16,606 nt of DNA from Chloroflexota bacterium (GCA_015478675.1 JADMIH010000083.1:1-16606); one strand, 5' to 3'; positions 7,057-14,589 are shown, counted from the stretch's first letter. Numbers and translations: made by a program. The notes: generated by a model from the letters alone, not told the origin.

Positions 7057-8010
7057 ATGGGCGGAAATAGGTTGCGGTTTGATATGTTCGAGTGGCAAGT
7101 AGTGCCATGGTCGGCTATGCTTGACGACGTTAGGTACCTGGAGACGTTGGGCGTGGGCACGGTCTGGATTGGGGATACCTATGTGCTGCCCTCTGCTTAT
7201 GGGGATTCCGTCCTGGAGGCCTGGACTACCCTGGCAGCGTTGGCTAGCTCTACAGAGCGAGTCCGGCTGGGCACGATGGTCAGCGATATACCCCTGCGGC
7301 ACCCCGCAATGCTGGCCAAGCAAGCGGCCACTGTGGATTGTATCTCCCGAGGGCGACTCGATCTCGGTGTCGGCCCTGGGGACAACTTCAGCGGGGAGAT
7401 AACCTCGCTAGGTCTCCCCTCTCTGGCTCCTGGAGCCCGCGTTGACCGACTTGGCGAGGCGGTGGGGGTCATTGATGGGCTGCTGCGCAGCCACGAAGTG
7501 ACCTTCCACGGTGAGTACTACCACCTGGATCAGGCGACGCTTTCGCCCACACCGGTGCAGAGGCCTCGTCCTCCCCTGGCCATCGCTGCACAGGGCAAGA
7601 GAGGACTTGGCGTAGCAGCGGAGTACGCCGATATCTGGGTAACCATGCCTTCCGGAAAGACAGCAGAGGAAGCACAGCGGAGCGTCCAGGAGCGTAACCT
7701 CATCCTCGATGAGCACTGCGCTGCGCTCGGTCGAGATCCACAGACAGTTGAGCGAACATGCTTAGCCGGATGGAGCGGACCGGATAGGCCATTTGCCTCT
7801 AACGATGCATTCCAGGACTTTGTCGGACGATATCAGGAAGCTGGCATGCAGCGGTTCATCTTCTCGTTGGGGAGCGCCGCGTTCCCTGTGCCTTACCAGG
7901 AATGGATCGCTACGGGAGCCTGGGCGACTCGGGCTTCCCTTGAACGGTTTGCTGCCCAGGCGATGTGGGGGAAGCAGGGCAATGGTGAAGACCCTACTTT
8001 CGTTACCTGA
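7057..8010 (+). CDS. Luciferase-like (LLM) flavin/F420-dependent oxidoreductase
   Basis: This 317-residue protein has the bacterial-luciferase TIM-barrel pattern. Visible are DDVRYLETLGVGTVWIGD near 23-40, EAWTTLAALASSTERVRLGT near 54-73, RHPAMLAKQAATVD 81-94 and SRGRLDLGVGPG 97-108, all hallmarks of the LLM class. Later come PRPPLAIAAQG and EYADIWV, typical of the cofactor-side barrel strands. Such enzymes use FMNH2 or F420H2 for monooxygenation or hydride transfer. The choice cannot be settled here, though actinobacterial and Chloroflexota homologues often use F420. ATG 7057 is preferred over GTG 7045 because GGAGGG at 7047-7052 lies just upstream, with short spacing. The gene is 303 nt downstream of the ligase, after a hairpin, so it probably has its own promoter. 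It may tailor the operon's product, by position only. Confidence 0.85.
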   Translation: MGGNRLRFDMFEWQVVPWSAMLDDVRYLETLGVGTVWIGDTYVLPSAYGDSVLEAWTTLAALASSTERVRLGTMVSDIPLRHPAMLAKQAATVDCISRGRLDLGVGPGDNFSGEITSLGLPSLAPGARVDRLGEAVGVIDGLLRSHEVTFHGEYYHLDQATLSPTPVQRPRPPLAIAAQGKRGLGVAAEYADIWVTMPSGKTAEEAQRSVQERNLILDEHCAALGRDPQTVERTCLAGWSGPDRPFASNDAFQDFVGRYQEAGMQRFIFSLGSAAFPVPYQEWIATGAWATRASLERFAAQAMWGKQGNGEDPTFVT

Positions 8011-8135
8011 TCGTTGACCTTTACTGTACCACTCGCTCTTCTCCTCTGGTTATAGCTTGCAGATAGGCCCTGGTCTGCGGCTCGCGGCTATTTCACCAAC
8101 TTTTGTCTCTCTTAGCTCGAAGATTGGCAGCCAAT

Positions 8136-9002
8136 ATGATGACTACAGACGAACCAATCATGGAGAAGCAGCCTGACCGCGCACGTATCATCTTCTTGCA
8201 CCACTCGACGGGCAGGAACTTGATATGGCAGGGCGGTGTCCGTGAGCTGATAGCCGGACGCAACGACCGCGATGGCACCCGTTACGAACTCTGGGACCAC
8301 GACTATAACAGCATTGGATTGAAGGGACCGGCAGGTGAGAATATGGGCGTCTCGTTTGACATTCCGAACGACAACACCAACCCTGACGGCCTGGCGAAGC
8401 TTTTCAGCCAACCCGTCCATGACCCGCCCGATAATGCTTTAAGCCATCTACTGATGTTTGATGCTGTGATTCTAAAGTCGTGCTTTTCGGCATCCGCCAT
8501 TCACAGCCAGGCTCAACTTGATCAATACAAGCGGCACTATCTCTTGATAGGTGAGGCATTCGCCCGCTATCCACAGATACTTTTCATGATTATGACGCCT
8601 CCGCCTCTGGTTCCCAGACAACTTATGCACAAGATTCTGCGGTCGCCGCTTGAAGCGACCGGTCAGGTCGAGGCGAAGAGAGCACGGGAGTTCTCGCTGT
8701 GGCTCACTTCCGGTGAGTTCCTTGCAGGGCTGCCCAACGTGACGACGTTCGACTTCTTTGATATGCTCGCAGAGCCTGCCGATTCCCGCCTATGGCCTGA
8801 CACATTGCGAGCGCGATACCGGAGTGGCAGGTTGGGCCTGGACTCGCACCCAAACCGGAACGCCAACAGGCACATCGCGCCTCTTTTCGTTGATTGGATC
8901 TGGGAGAGCTTTAAGGCGCACAGGCGTCATGCTCTCGGCAATGCCGTTGCCGTGTCTTCTCTCACCCGAAAAACTCGTAGCCGCGCCCGTGCAGTGTCCT
9001 GA
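8136..9002 (+). CDS. Putative SGNH-like hydrolase of unknown specificity
   Basis: I do not recognise a named family with certainty. The protein is about 288 residues from ATG 8136; the frame is open to TTG 8103, and ATG 8160 is also possible, none with a clear ribosome-binding site. After a short N-terminus comes beta-strand RIIFLHHSTGRNLI with S24, which could be the nucleophile strand of an SGNH/GDSL-type esterase. Near the end, LDSHPNRNAN (D236, H238) resembles the catalytic Asp/His block followed by HPN, though the Asp-His spacing is one residue shorter than the usual DxxH. A KSCFSAS segment lies mid-protein. No signal peptide or membrane segment is evident. The basic C-terminal tail (LTRKTRSRARAVS) is encoded over the 3' end of the facing regulator gene. 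A role in releasing or acylating the neighbouring pathway's product is conceivable but untested. Confidence 0.6.
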   Translation: MMTTDEPIMEKQPDRARIIFLHHSTGRNLIWQGGVRELIAGRNDRDGTRYELWDHDYNSIGLKGPAGENMGVSFDIPNDNTNPDGLAKLFSQPVHDPPDNALSHLLMFDAVILKSCFSASAIHSQAQLDQYKRHYLLIGEAFARYPQILFMIMTPPPLVPRQLMHKILRSPLEATGQVEAKRAREFSLWLTSGEFLAGLPNVTTFDFFDMLAEPADSRLWPDTLRARYRSGRLGLDSHPNRNANRHIAPLFVDWIWESFKAHRRHALGNAVAVSSLTRKTRSRARAVS

Positions 9003-9651
9003 TCACCTCGGTGCCTGGTATCTCTTGACGCAGCTTGCTGCGAAGGCGATGAACGTAAACTTCTAGCTGGTTGCTGGCTGCCTCGTAGTCGTTGCCCCAG
9101 GCTTCAGTGATCAGCCTGTCGTAGGAGACCACCTGCCCGGCGTTGCGCATCAGCACATGGAGCAGTTGAGCTTCCATCCTGGTCAATTCGGTGGTGCGCC
9201 CTGTTTTTTCATTCCTCAGCGCCTGATTCCGCACATCCAGGCAAACACCACTTGCGCATAACATTGTCTGCAACTGTGGGGCCATGATGGGCTGGGTACG
9301 CCTGACCAGAGAATGCACGCGAGCCACAACTTCAGCAGGGTCAAAGGGCTTGGTCATATAGTCGTCGGCCCCTTCGTTCAAGGCTGCCACCTTGTCTTCA
9401 CGGCTGTCCATAGCTGATATGATCAGCACTGGCAGCATCATCCCTTCTTTGCGGATTTCGCGGCATATCTGTATGCCGTTGATATCGGGCAGCATCAAGT
9501 CGAGCACCAACAGATCGATGAACTCATTTTTCAGCAGTTCTAGCGCAGCTGTACCATCAGAAACCGCGTGCACTGAATAGCCTTCGTTGCGAAGCAGGAA
9601 GGCCAACATCTTGAGAGTCGGCGGGTTATCCTCTACGACAAGTAGTTGCAC
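8962..9651 (-). CDS. OmpR/PhoB-family response regulator (second copy)
   Basis: This is a receiver plus winged-helix response regulator. I place the start at GTG 9651, giving 229 residues, because AAGG (9660-9663) lies 8 nt upstream and the receiver begins right there (QLLVVEDN). ATG 9696 would overlap the -10 box of a strong promoter. ATG 9681 would leave only about 7 nt of leader. With this start the key residues are E7-D8, D51 (VLDLMLPDING), S79 and K101. The effector domain shows LTRMEAQLLHVLMRNAG, VYVHRLRSKLR and IRTLHGRGYEFFG. It aligns end to end with the regulator at 466-1161, so they are paralogues. No sensor kinase is adjacent. Its 3' end overlaps the convergent hydrolase gene by 41 bp. 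Its target is unknown; the exporter and repeat region begin behind it. Confidence 0.9.
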   Translation of the reverse strand: MQLLVVEDNPPTLKMLAFLLRNEGYSVHAVSDGTAALELLKNEFIDLLVLDLMLPDINGIQICREIRKEGMMLPVLIISAMDSREDKVAALNEGADDYMTKPFDPAEVVARVHSLVRRTQPIMAPQLQTMLCASGVCLDVRNQALRNEKTGRTTELTRMEAQLLHVLMRNAGQVVSYDRLITEAWGNDYEAASNQLEVYVHRLRSKLRQEIPGTEVIRTLHGRGYEFFG

Positions 9652-9694
9652 GTGTCTCACCTTGCTTGTAAAGGGAGCCATCAGCGTTTGAACC

Positions 9695-9723
9695 ATTCTA
9701 ATAGATGGTTAGCTTGGTGTCAA
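9695..9723 (-). promoter_or_regulatory. Near-consensus sigma-70 promoter of the second response regulator
   Basis: Read on the minus strand, TTGACA (9723-9718, perfect -35) and TAGAAT (9700-9695, 5/6 match to -10) are separated by exactly 17 nt. Transcription would start near 9688. The ATG at 9696 lies inside the -10 hexamer, which argues for the downstream start at 9651. Confidence 0.75.
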
Positions 9724-9743
9724 CTCAGGGGAATGGTGTAACT

Positions 9744-9913
9744 GTTCAGAGTAGGGGTGGAGCAATCGTCAAGAGGCAACTGTGCGGGCATACCTACCCT
9801 CACCCCATGCCCCTCTCCCATGAAGGGAGAGGGGGCTTTATTGCTGGGGAGTATATCTCCCATGAAGGGAGAGAGGGCTTGGGGGTGAGGGAGTGTCCAC
9901 CCTTACTCTGAAC
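9744..9913. mobile_element. MITE-like palindromic element A
   Basis: A 170-bp non-coding element bounded by inverted termini GTTCAGAGTAGGGGT (9744-9758) and ACCCTTACTCTGAAC (9899-9913), a 14/15 match. Inside are two copies of a 42-bp unit containing CTCCCATGAAGGGAGAG, which itself folds as a hairpin (starts near 9813 and 9855), flanked by CCCTCACCCC and GGGGGTGAGGG. The same 42-bp unit occurs in the opposite orientation in element B (11339-11611). It has no transposase and no coding capacity; the short frames through it are repeat artefacts. Mobility is inferred from structure and copy number. Confidence 0.7.
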
Positions 9914-9919
9914 CCTTAC

Positions 9920-9975
9920 GGAATGGTGTAAACGTTCAGAGTAGGGGTAGAACAAAGTTCAAGAGGTAAATGTGA
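9920..9975. repeat. Second left-end copy of the MITE-like repeat (truncated)
   Basis: From 9920 the sequence repeats the stretch from 9730 with a 190-bp period. GGAATGGTGTAA, GTTCAGAGTAGGGG and then a GTAGAACAAAGTTCAAGAG-type end are followed by TGTG-GGG-TAC. Only the left end is present; the palindromic core is missing. It lies directly before the exporter gene and may contribute to its 5' region. Confidence 0.65.
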
Positions 9976-10033
9976 GGGTACGTGTCAGCCGAGCTTGGAG
10001 CAAATGCTGGCCCTGTATCTTATAATTGGAGAT

Positions 10034-10963
10034 ATGAGAAGCTTCTTTCTGGTTGCGGGCTACGCCTCACGCTTACGGGCGCTGCCTGGCGCCACTCCTC
10101 CTGTCGGACTTGTGCTGTTAGCTGTAGTCTCGGTTCAGGTGGGAGCTGCGTTTGCTAAAGGTCTCTTTCCATCGCTCGGTGCGGCAGGCACTGTTTTCCT
10201 GCGCGTGGGCTTAGCAGCAGTCGTGCTATTACTCCTCTGGCGGCCTCGCCTCCGAATGCGGGGTTACACACGTTCAGACTATAGAGCAATTTTCCTTTTC
10301 GCGCTGACCCTTGCTGGGATGAATTCGGCGTTCTATCTTGCCCTCTCGCGCATTCCCCTCGGTATAGCGGTTGCAGTGGAGTTTGTTGGCCCCCTCTCCG
10401 TTGCGGTCATAGGCTCGCGGCGGCTGCTCGACTTGCTATGGGTAACGCTGGCAGCGGCGGGGATACTGTTGCTTGTGCCTACAGGCGAAGCCGCAGTAAT
10501 TGATCCGGTCGGCATATTGTTGGCCCTTCTTGCGGGAGCCTGCTGGGCCGCGTACATCCTGCTGAGCGCAAGAGTTGGGCGGGCATTCCCAGGGGGATCG
10601 GGGCTGGCGCTGTCAATGGCGCTGGCTGCGGCTCTCCTTGCGCCCTTCGGCATCTGGCAGGGTGGGCAAAAGCTGCTCGATCCACCTCTCTTGTTCGTAG
10701 GGGCATGCGTGGCGTTGCTCTCGTCCGTCGTGCCTTACTCACTTGAGATTGAGGCTCTTAGAAAGCTGCCCGCCCATGTATTTGGGGTGCTTTTGAGCAC
10801 AGAGCCTGCGATCGCGGCTCTATCGGGCTTCCTGATCCTCGGTGAGGCCCTAAACTGGCAGGAGTCTGCCGCGCTATTACTTATTACAATCGCGGCCATA
10901 GGTACATCGCGTCAGGGGGCGGCTATAGACGCGCACAGCCGAGGCGAACCTCAGAAACTATAG
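10034..10963 (+). CDS. EamA/DMT-family exporter, RhtA-like
   Basis: This integral membrane transporter of about 309 residues has roughly ten predicted hydrophobic helices and the two-repeat EamA (drug/metabolite transporter) organisation. Several stretches match RhtA-type amino-acid exporters: SVQVGAAFAKGLFP in helix 1, IPLGIAVAVEFVGPLSVAV mid-protein, ACWAAYILLSARVG, and VPYSLEIEALRKLP...FGVLLSTEPAIAALSGF near the end. RhtA exports threonine/homoserine and related compounds from the cytoplasm. Start choice is uncertain. The frame is open to TTG 9995 and ATG 10004, but TATAAT at 10021-10026 could be a -10 box for a transcript starting close to ATG 10034, and this start fits the family length. 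The gene is alone, flanked on both sides by inverted MITE-like repeats. It could export the product of the upstream island, but the repeats also allow independent acquisition. Confidence 0.85.
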   Translation: MRSFFLVAGYASRLRALPGATPPVGLVLLAVVSVQVGAAFAKGLFPSLGAAGTVFLRVGLAAVVLLLLWRPRLRMRGYTRSDYRAIFLFALTLAGMNSAFYLALSRIPLGIAVAVEFVGPLSVAVIGSRRLLDLLWVTLAAAGILLLVPTGEAAVIDPVGILLALLAGACWAAYILLSARVGRAFPGGSGLALSMALAAALLAPFGIWQGGQKLLDPPLLFVGACVALLSSVVPYSLEIEALRKLPAHVFGVLLSTEPAIAALSGFLILGEALNWQESAALLLITIAAIGTSRQGAAIDAHSRGEPQKL

Positions 10964-10986
10964 CTATTCACATGAAGGCCCACGAA

Positions 10987-11024
10987 CCGGGAACAAGCCT
11001 TCCCGGGCACCGTCCGCCCGACGG
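10987..11024 (+). terminator. Tandem hairpins after the exporter gene
   Basis: CCGGGAA (10987-10993) pairs with TTCCCGG (11000-11006) around a 6-nt loop. It is followed at once by CCGTC (11010-11014) / GACGG (11020-11024). They begin about 24 nt after the exporter stop codon. No T-tract follows, so the terminator role is probable, not proven. Confidence 0.45.
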
Positions 11025-11143
11025 AGACCGAAGCCCAACTTCGACGATTGAGGCGTGAGATGCGACTGGGCTGAGCACAGAGTGCGCTGAAGATCTCTTT
11101 GGAATAATTCTCTCGGCATCTGTAACTCTCCTCTCTGATAACT

Positions 11144-11173
11144 GTTCAGAGTAAGGCATGACCCTTTGGGTCA
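11144..11173. repeat. Fragment of the MITE-like terminus with a small palindrome
   Basis: GTTCAGAGTAAGG (11144-11156) matches the terminal sequence of element A (one difference at the AGGG end). It runs into the palindrome TGACCC-TTT-GGGTCA (11159-11173). No palindromic core follows, so this is a solitary end or a decayed copy. Confidence 0.5.
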
Positions 11174-11338
11174 CCATTACGGATGAAAATACGAGTGATT
11201 TAGCACCCCTCTATACTACTACCCTTCTCATTTTCAGAGGAGTTGTCCATCGCTGGTTGCCACCCGCCTATGAATGAAAATAGAGGTTCGGCAGACTCTA
11301 ATTCGTGCCTGCGAGAAGCTATATTCAAAGCAGCAGTT

Positions 11339-11611
11339 GGGGTAGAACAAAGTTCAAGAGATATCTGTGCGGGCGTACTCCCGACTACCCTCACCCCCAA
11401 CCCCTCTCCCTTCATGGGAGATATACTCCCCAGCAATAAAGCCCCCTCTCCCTTCATGGGAGATATACTCCCCAGCAACAAAGCCCCCTCTCCCTTCATG
11501 GGAGAGGGGGTTTGGGGGTGAGGGTGCGTTGGGGGTGAGGGTAGGTGAGGGTGCGTTGGGGGTGAGGGGCGGTGGCGGTGCACAGGTACATCTTGAACTT
11601 TGTTCTACTCC
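11339..11611. mobile_element. MITE-like palindromic element B, inverted relative to A
   Basis: A 273-bp non-coding element with 32-bp terminal inverted repeats, 11339-11370 and 11580-11611, matching at 28 of 32 positions; each contains GTAGAACAAAGTTCAAGA on the inward-reading strand. Beyond the right end, CTCTGAAC (to 11621) continues the family terminus seen in element A. The core has CCCTCACCCC, a 42-bp tandem unit (11401-11506) and GGGGGTGAGGG repeats. No transposase is encoded. The core runs in the opposite orientation to element A, so A and B flank the exporter gene as inverted repeats. Confidence 0.7.
11401..11506. repeat. 42-bp tandem repeat, about 2.5 units
   Basis: Units start at 11401, 11443 and 11485 (partial). 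Each contains CTCTCCCTTCATGGGAGA, a self-complementary stem, and the first two units differ mainly at one base (AATAAAGC versus AACAAAGC). The reverse complement of the same unit is present twice at about 9811-9872. Confidence 0.85.
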
Positions 11612-11983
11612 ATCTCTGAACACTTACTGAATACGCCCGCCTTGACACGCCGCCTTCGATAAACTAATATTGCTTCGTCGAATTGGCGCTTTGCACTTGT
11701 ATCCCGCCGTTTGGGGCAAGTAATCTCTGAAGCACTGAGATTCCTCTCTGCCTGTAGAAAGCGTAGTGAGCCTTCCCTGGATGGGCCGTCTTACTGGCAC
11801 TGCACCAGCGTTGCTTGGTACTGGAAAGAGCCTGCATTGCGCAGGGATTTATCTGTTGTTCGGCACCTGAGACTCCTGTTTCGATTCGGCGTTGCGTTGG
11901 AGATGGTGCCAAACTTGGTCCAACCCGTCTCTGCTCCGGTAGACTGGGCAAAGGCCGAACCTACTGTATTAGGGAGTGCTACC

Positions 11984-14575
11984 ATGCGTACAAAGGGCCT
12001 GATCTTTTTGGTTGCGTTAATCCTTGGCGCGGCGACTTTCTTAGGGCTTGGACTTGCGAACGCTGCCGGCGTGCCCGCAACCATCTCAGCTCCGACCTTG
12101 CTTCGCACAGCCGTTGCGGGCCTCTACCAGCCCGACAGCTATAAAGGCCTGTCGGTGCCTAAGCCGGATGCACCCCTCGGCGTACAGCCCGACCATCTCA
12201 CTCATCCATGCGGCGGAGCCTTCCCAGAGCCGCCCTTCCAGGGGTTATCTCCACTGTCGATTACCTATGTGCCCAATATGTGCAATGACGGCTATGGCGA
12301 CATCGGTGTGTGGCAGGCGGGCGGGCACAACTATGTTGTCCTATCGGGCTTCGCGCAACGTATGTTCCATATATTCAACGTGGATGACCCCTATAACCCG
12401 CAGGTGCTTCGCACGCAGTCCTTCCCTGCCGGCGGCACAACGAGCACTTCCATATTCCCTTTCCGCCAGGGTGCAAACCAATATGTCTCCGTGACAATGC
12501 GCGGGTCGGGCACAGGCTGCGGCTTCTTCGTATATAACGTGAACGACCCTGCCAACCCTGTCTTCGTGGCTCGTAAGCAGGGCGCAGACTGGTGCACACC
12601 ACACGAGCAGTTCGTCTCAACGGATGCTAACGGTGACGCCGACTACGCCTGGCTGGCGATGTCGGGGGAGTCGGGATCAGGGTACAAGGTCGTGGTGCTG
12701 GATATTCGAGACCTCTCGAACATCGTAGAAACGGGCCGCTACCAGAGGCCGGATAGCAACGGCAGCAACTTCGTACACGACGTTACTGTAATCGGCAACC
12801 GGGTCTTCCTGGCCCACTGGAGCGGCGGGCTGATAATTGAGGACAAGGAGACGTTGGCCCATAGCATTAACCCGACCCCACTCAACCCCATAGACAGTAT
12901 ACGCCCGTCGAACTTCAGAATACATCACGCCTGGCCCACGAGCGATGGCAACCACGTCTTCATCGAAGATGAGTTCATCAATTCGCCCAGCTCTGAAAAG
13001 GTCAAAATGTACAATATCGCCGACCTGAACGCCCCATACTACGAGACGGGCATCATTGGCCCAGGCGTTGCGGCCAGCAACTCGGCCCATAATCTGAAGA
13101 TCCTGAACCAGTCGCCGGGTCGTGATTTACTCTTCGTCGCCTGGTACGAGGCAGGCACGTATGGATTCCAGGTTGATACTACCGGCCCTTCGCCTGTGAT
13201 CACCCCAACAATATCTCACCAGATAAGGCAGACTACCGACGGTGAGCAGGGTAACGCCTGGGGGGTGGACTACCTGCCCTGCACGCTTCGTGGCCTACCC
13301 GAAACTTGTGTGTACACGGGTGATCTCGTCTATGGCCTCATAGCGGATGCTCTGGGCTACGATGCCTCTCTTGATCCTTACAAACCGGAGTCGCAAATCA
13401 CCGATCCCACACAGGGACAGGTTATAACCGGCTGCTCCTACACTATCAGAGGCAACGCACATGACTACTATTCAGGGCTGGCACAGGTGGAGGTGAGTAC
13501 CGACAACGGTGCTACCTGGCAGCTTGCGCAGGGTACGACAAATTGGACCTACTCCTGGGCTATACAAGGCAGCGGTCCCTTCCAGCTCAAAGCGCGAGCG
13601 CGCGACCTGGCCGGAAACTACGAGGTGCCTACCTTTACAGTGAACGTTACCCTTTCTGCACCGTGCGGCGCGACCCCTTCCGCTACAGCGAGTGAAACAC
13701 CTCAGGCAACTACTACGTCTGCGCCCACATCTACCCCCACGTATGCGCCCACCTCTACAGCCGCCGCGACCGGCACCGAAACTCCTGTTGCTACCAGCAC
13801 TACTATCTCCACAGTCACTCCCGTAGCTACCGAAACACCCTCACCAGGCGGCACAATCACCACTCTCCCAACAGAGACTTCTACTCAGACGCCGCTGCCT
13901 GCCACGCCAACCATAACATCAACGGGGACACCTATCAGCTGCAATATGGACTTCGTGGATGTCAATTCGGGAGATTGGTACTATCCTTACGTGCAGTACT
14001 TGTACTGCAACAATGTCATCACAGGCTATGATACCAACCCTCCGTGTGCGGATGGCTCCCCATGTTTTGAGCCTAACAACAACACTACAAGGGGGCAGCT
14101 ATCCAAGATAGCAGTGCTCGGCTTCAACATGCCTATCAACACACAAGGCGGCCCGCACTTCTCCGATGTGCGCCCCGGGGATACTTTCTATGATTACATA
14201 GAGACGCTCTTCAATGCGGGAGCTATTACAGGGTACGATGACGGCACATTCCGCCCCAACAATCCTGTAACCAGAGGCCAGATAACCAAGATAGTTGTGC
14301 TGGCGGCTGCTCACATGGACCCCGCCCACTGGCAACTACAGAACCCCGCTAACAACACCTTTGAGGACGTACCTTCAGGCTCTACATTCTTCCAGTACAT
14401 GGAAACTGCTTACTCTCACGGTATTCTGGGTGGCTACCCTTGTGGAGCGCCGCCAGCAGGAGAGTGTATAGCGCCTGACAACAAACCCTACTTTGTACCC
14501 TACAACCAGGCAACTAGAGCACAGATAAGTAAGATTGAGTATCTGGCTGCTACCAACACTCCTGCGCGCAAGTGA
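11984..14575 (+). CDS. Secreted LVIVD-type propeller / Ig-like / 3xSLH surface protein
   Basis: ATG 11984 is preceded by GGGAG (11972-11976) with 7-nt spacing and begins a clear Sec signal peptide (MRTKGLIFLVALILGAATFLGLGLANA), giving 863 residues. The frame is open 273 nt further upstream, but without a secretion signal. The domain order has five parts. First, signal peptide. Second, a beta-propeller-like region (about 60-470) of LVIVD-type strands such as HIFNVDDPYNPQVL, FVYNVNDPANPVFVA and VVVLDIRDLSNIVE. Third, an Ig-like domain (about 472-558; YTIRGNAHDYYSGLAQVEVSTD). Fourth, a Thr/Ser/Pro-rich linker (about 560-650). Fifth, three SLH repeats (about 653-855) with DVNSGDWYYPYVQYL, TRGQLSKI, TRGQITKI and TRAQISKI. 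It should be exported and held on the cell-wall polymer by the SLH triplet, displaying the propeller. Cys pairs occur in the propeller and in SLH inserts. The ligand or activity of the propeller is unknown. Confidence 0.88.
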   Translation: MRTKGLIFLVALILGAATFLGLGLANAAGVPATISAPTLLRTAVAGLYQPDSYKGLSVPKPDAPLGVQPDHLTHPCGGAFPEPPFQGLSPLSITYVPNMCNDGYGDIGVWQAGGHNYVVLSGFAQRMFHIFNVDDPYNPQVLRTQSFPAGGTTSTSIFPFRQGANQYVSVTMRGSGTGCGFFVYNVNDPANPVFVARKQGADWCTPHEQFVSTDANGDADYAWLAMSGESGSGYKVVVLDIRDLSNIVETGRYQRPDSNGSNFVHDVTVIGNRVFLAHWSGGLIIEDKETLAHSINPTPLNPIDSIRPSNFRIHHAWPTSDGNHVFIEDEFINSPSSEKVKMYNIADLNAPYYETGIIGPGVAASNSAHNLKILNQSPGRDLLFVAWYEAGTYGFQVDTTGPSPVITPTISHQIRQTTDGEQGNAWGVDYLPCTLRGLPETCVYTGDLVYGLIADALGYDASLDPYKPESQITDPTQGQVITGCSYTIRGNAHDYYSGLAQVEVSTDNGATWQLAQGTTNWTYSWAIQGSGPFQLKARARDLAGNYEVPTFTVNVTLSAPCGATPSATASETPQATTTSAPTSTPTYAPTSTAAATGTETPVATSTTISTVTPVATETPSPGGTITTLPTETSTQTPLPATPTITSTGTPISCNMDFVDVNSGDWYYPYVQYLYCNNVITGYDTNPPCADGSPCFEPNNNTTRGQLSKIAVLGFNMPINTQGGPHFSDVRPGDTFYDYIETLFNAGAITGYDDGTFRPNNPVTRGQITKIVVLAAAHMDPAHWQLQNPANNTFEDVPSGSTFFQYMETAYSHGILGGYPCGAPPAGECIAPDNKPYFVPYNQATRAQISKIEYLAATNTPARK

Positions 14576-14589
14576 GAGCTGTGGGTAAT

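Larger units (their letters stand above)
10964..11983. other. Repeat-rich non-coding region
   Basis: About 1 kb without a credible gene between the exporter and the SLH protein. It contains tandem hairpins (10987-11024), a repeat fragment (11144-11173) and MITE-like element B (11339-11611). From 11622 to 11983 I see no gene. The reading frame of the next protein is open back to 11711, but that stretch has no ribosome-binding site or secretion signal and reads as non-coding. Short frames through element B are repeat artefacts. Confidence 0.6.

Noticed and set aside
8103..8135. TTG 8103 as the start of the hydrolase gene
   Set aside because: No ribosome-binding site is visible and the added residues (MSLLARRLAAN) do not look like a signal peptide; ATG 8136 is the simpler choice, though uncertain.
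10964..11340. tRNA or small RNA gene in the repeat-rich gap
   Set aside because: I looked for tRNA-like arms and a GTTCRA loop and found none in a proper cloverleaf; only short hairpins and repeat ends are present.
11401..11506. CRISPR array
   Set aside because: The 42-bp units are contiguous with no unique spacers, the whole unit repeats, and no cas gene is present.
11200..11630. Several overlapping frames with Pro/Ser/His-rich or GEG-rich repeats
   Set aside because: They read through element B on both strands because the 42-bp unit is divisible by three and lacks stops; the repetition is at DNA level, not protein level.
11711..11983. N-terminal extension of the propeller/SLH protein
   Set aside because: It would place 91 polar residues before an obvious signal peptide. 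ATG 11984 has a well-spaced GGGAG, and the upstream part has no ribosome-binding site.
12677..13090. A 137-codon minus-strand frame inside the propeller gene
   Set aside because: It is fully antisense to a well-supported secreted protein and shows no domain or start signals.
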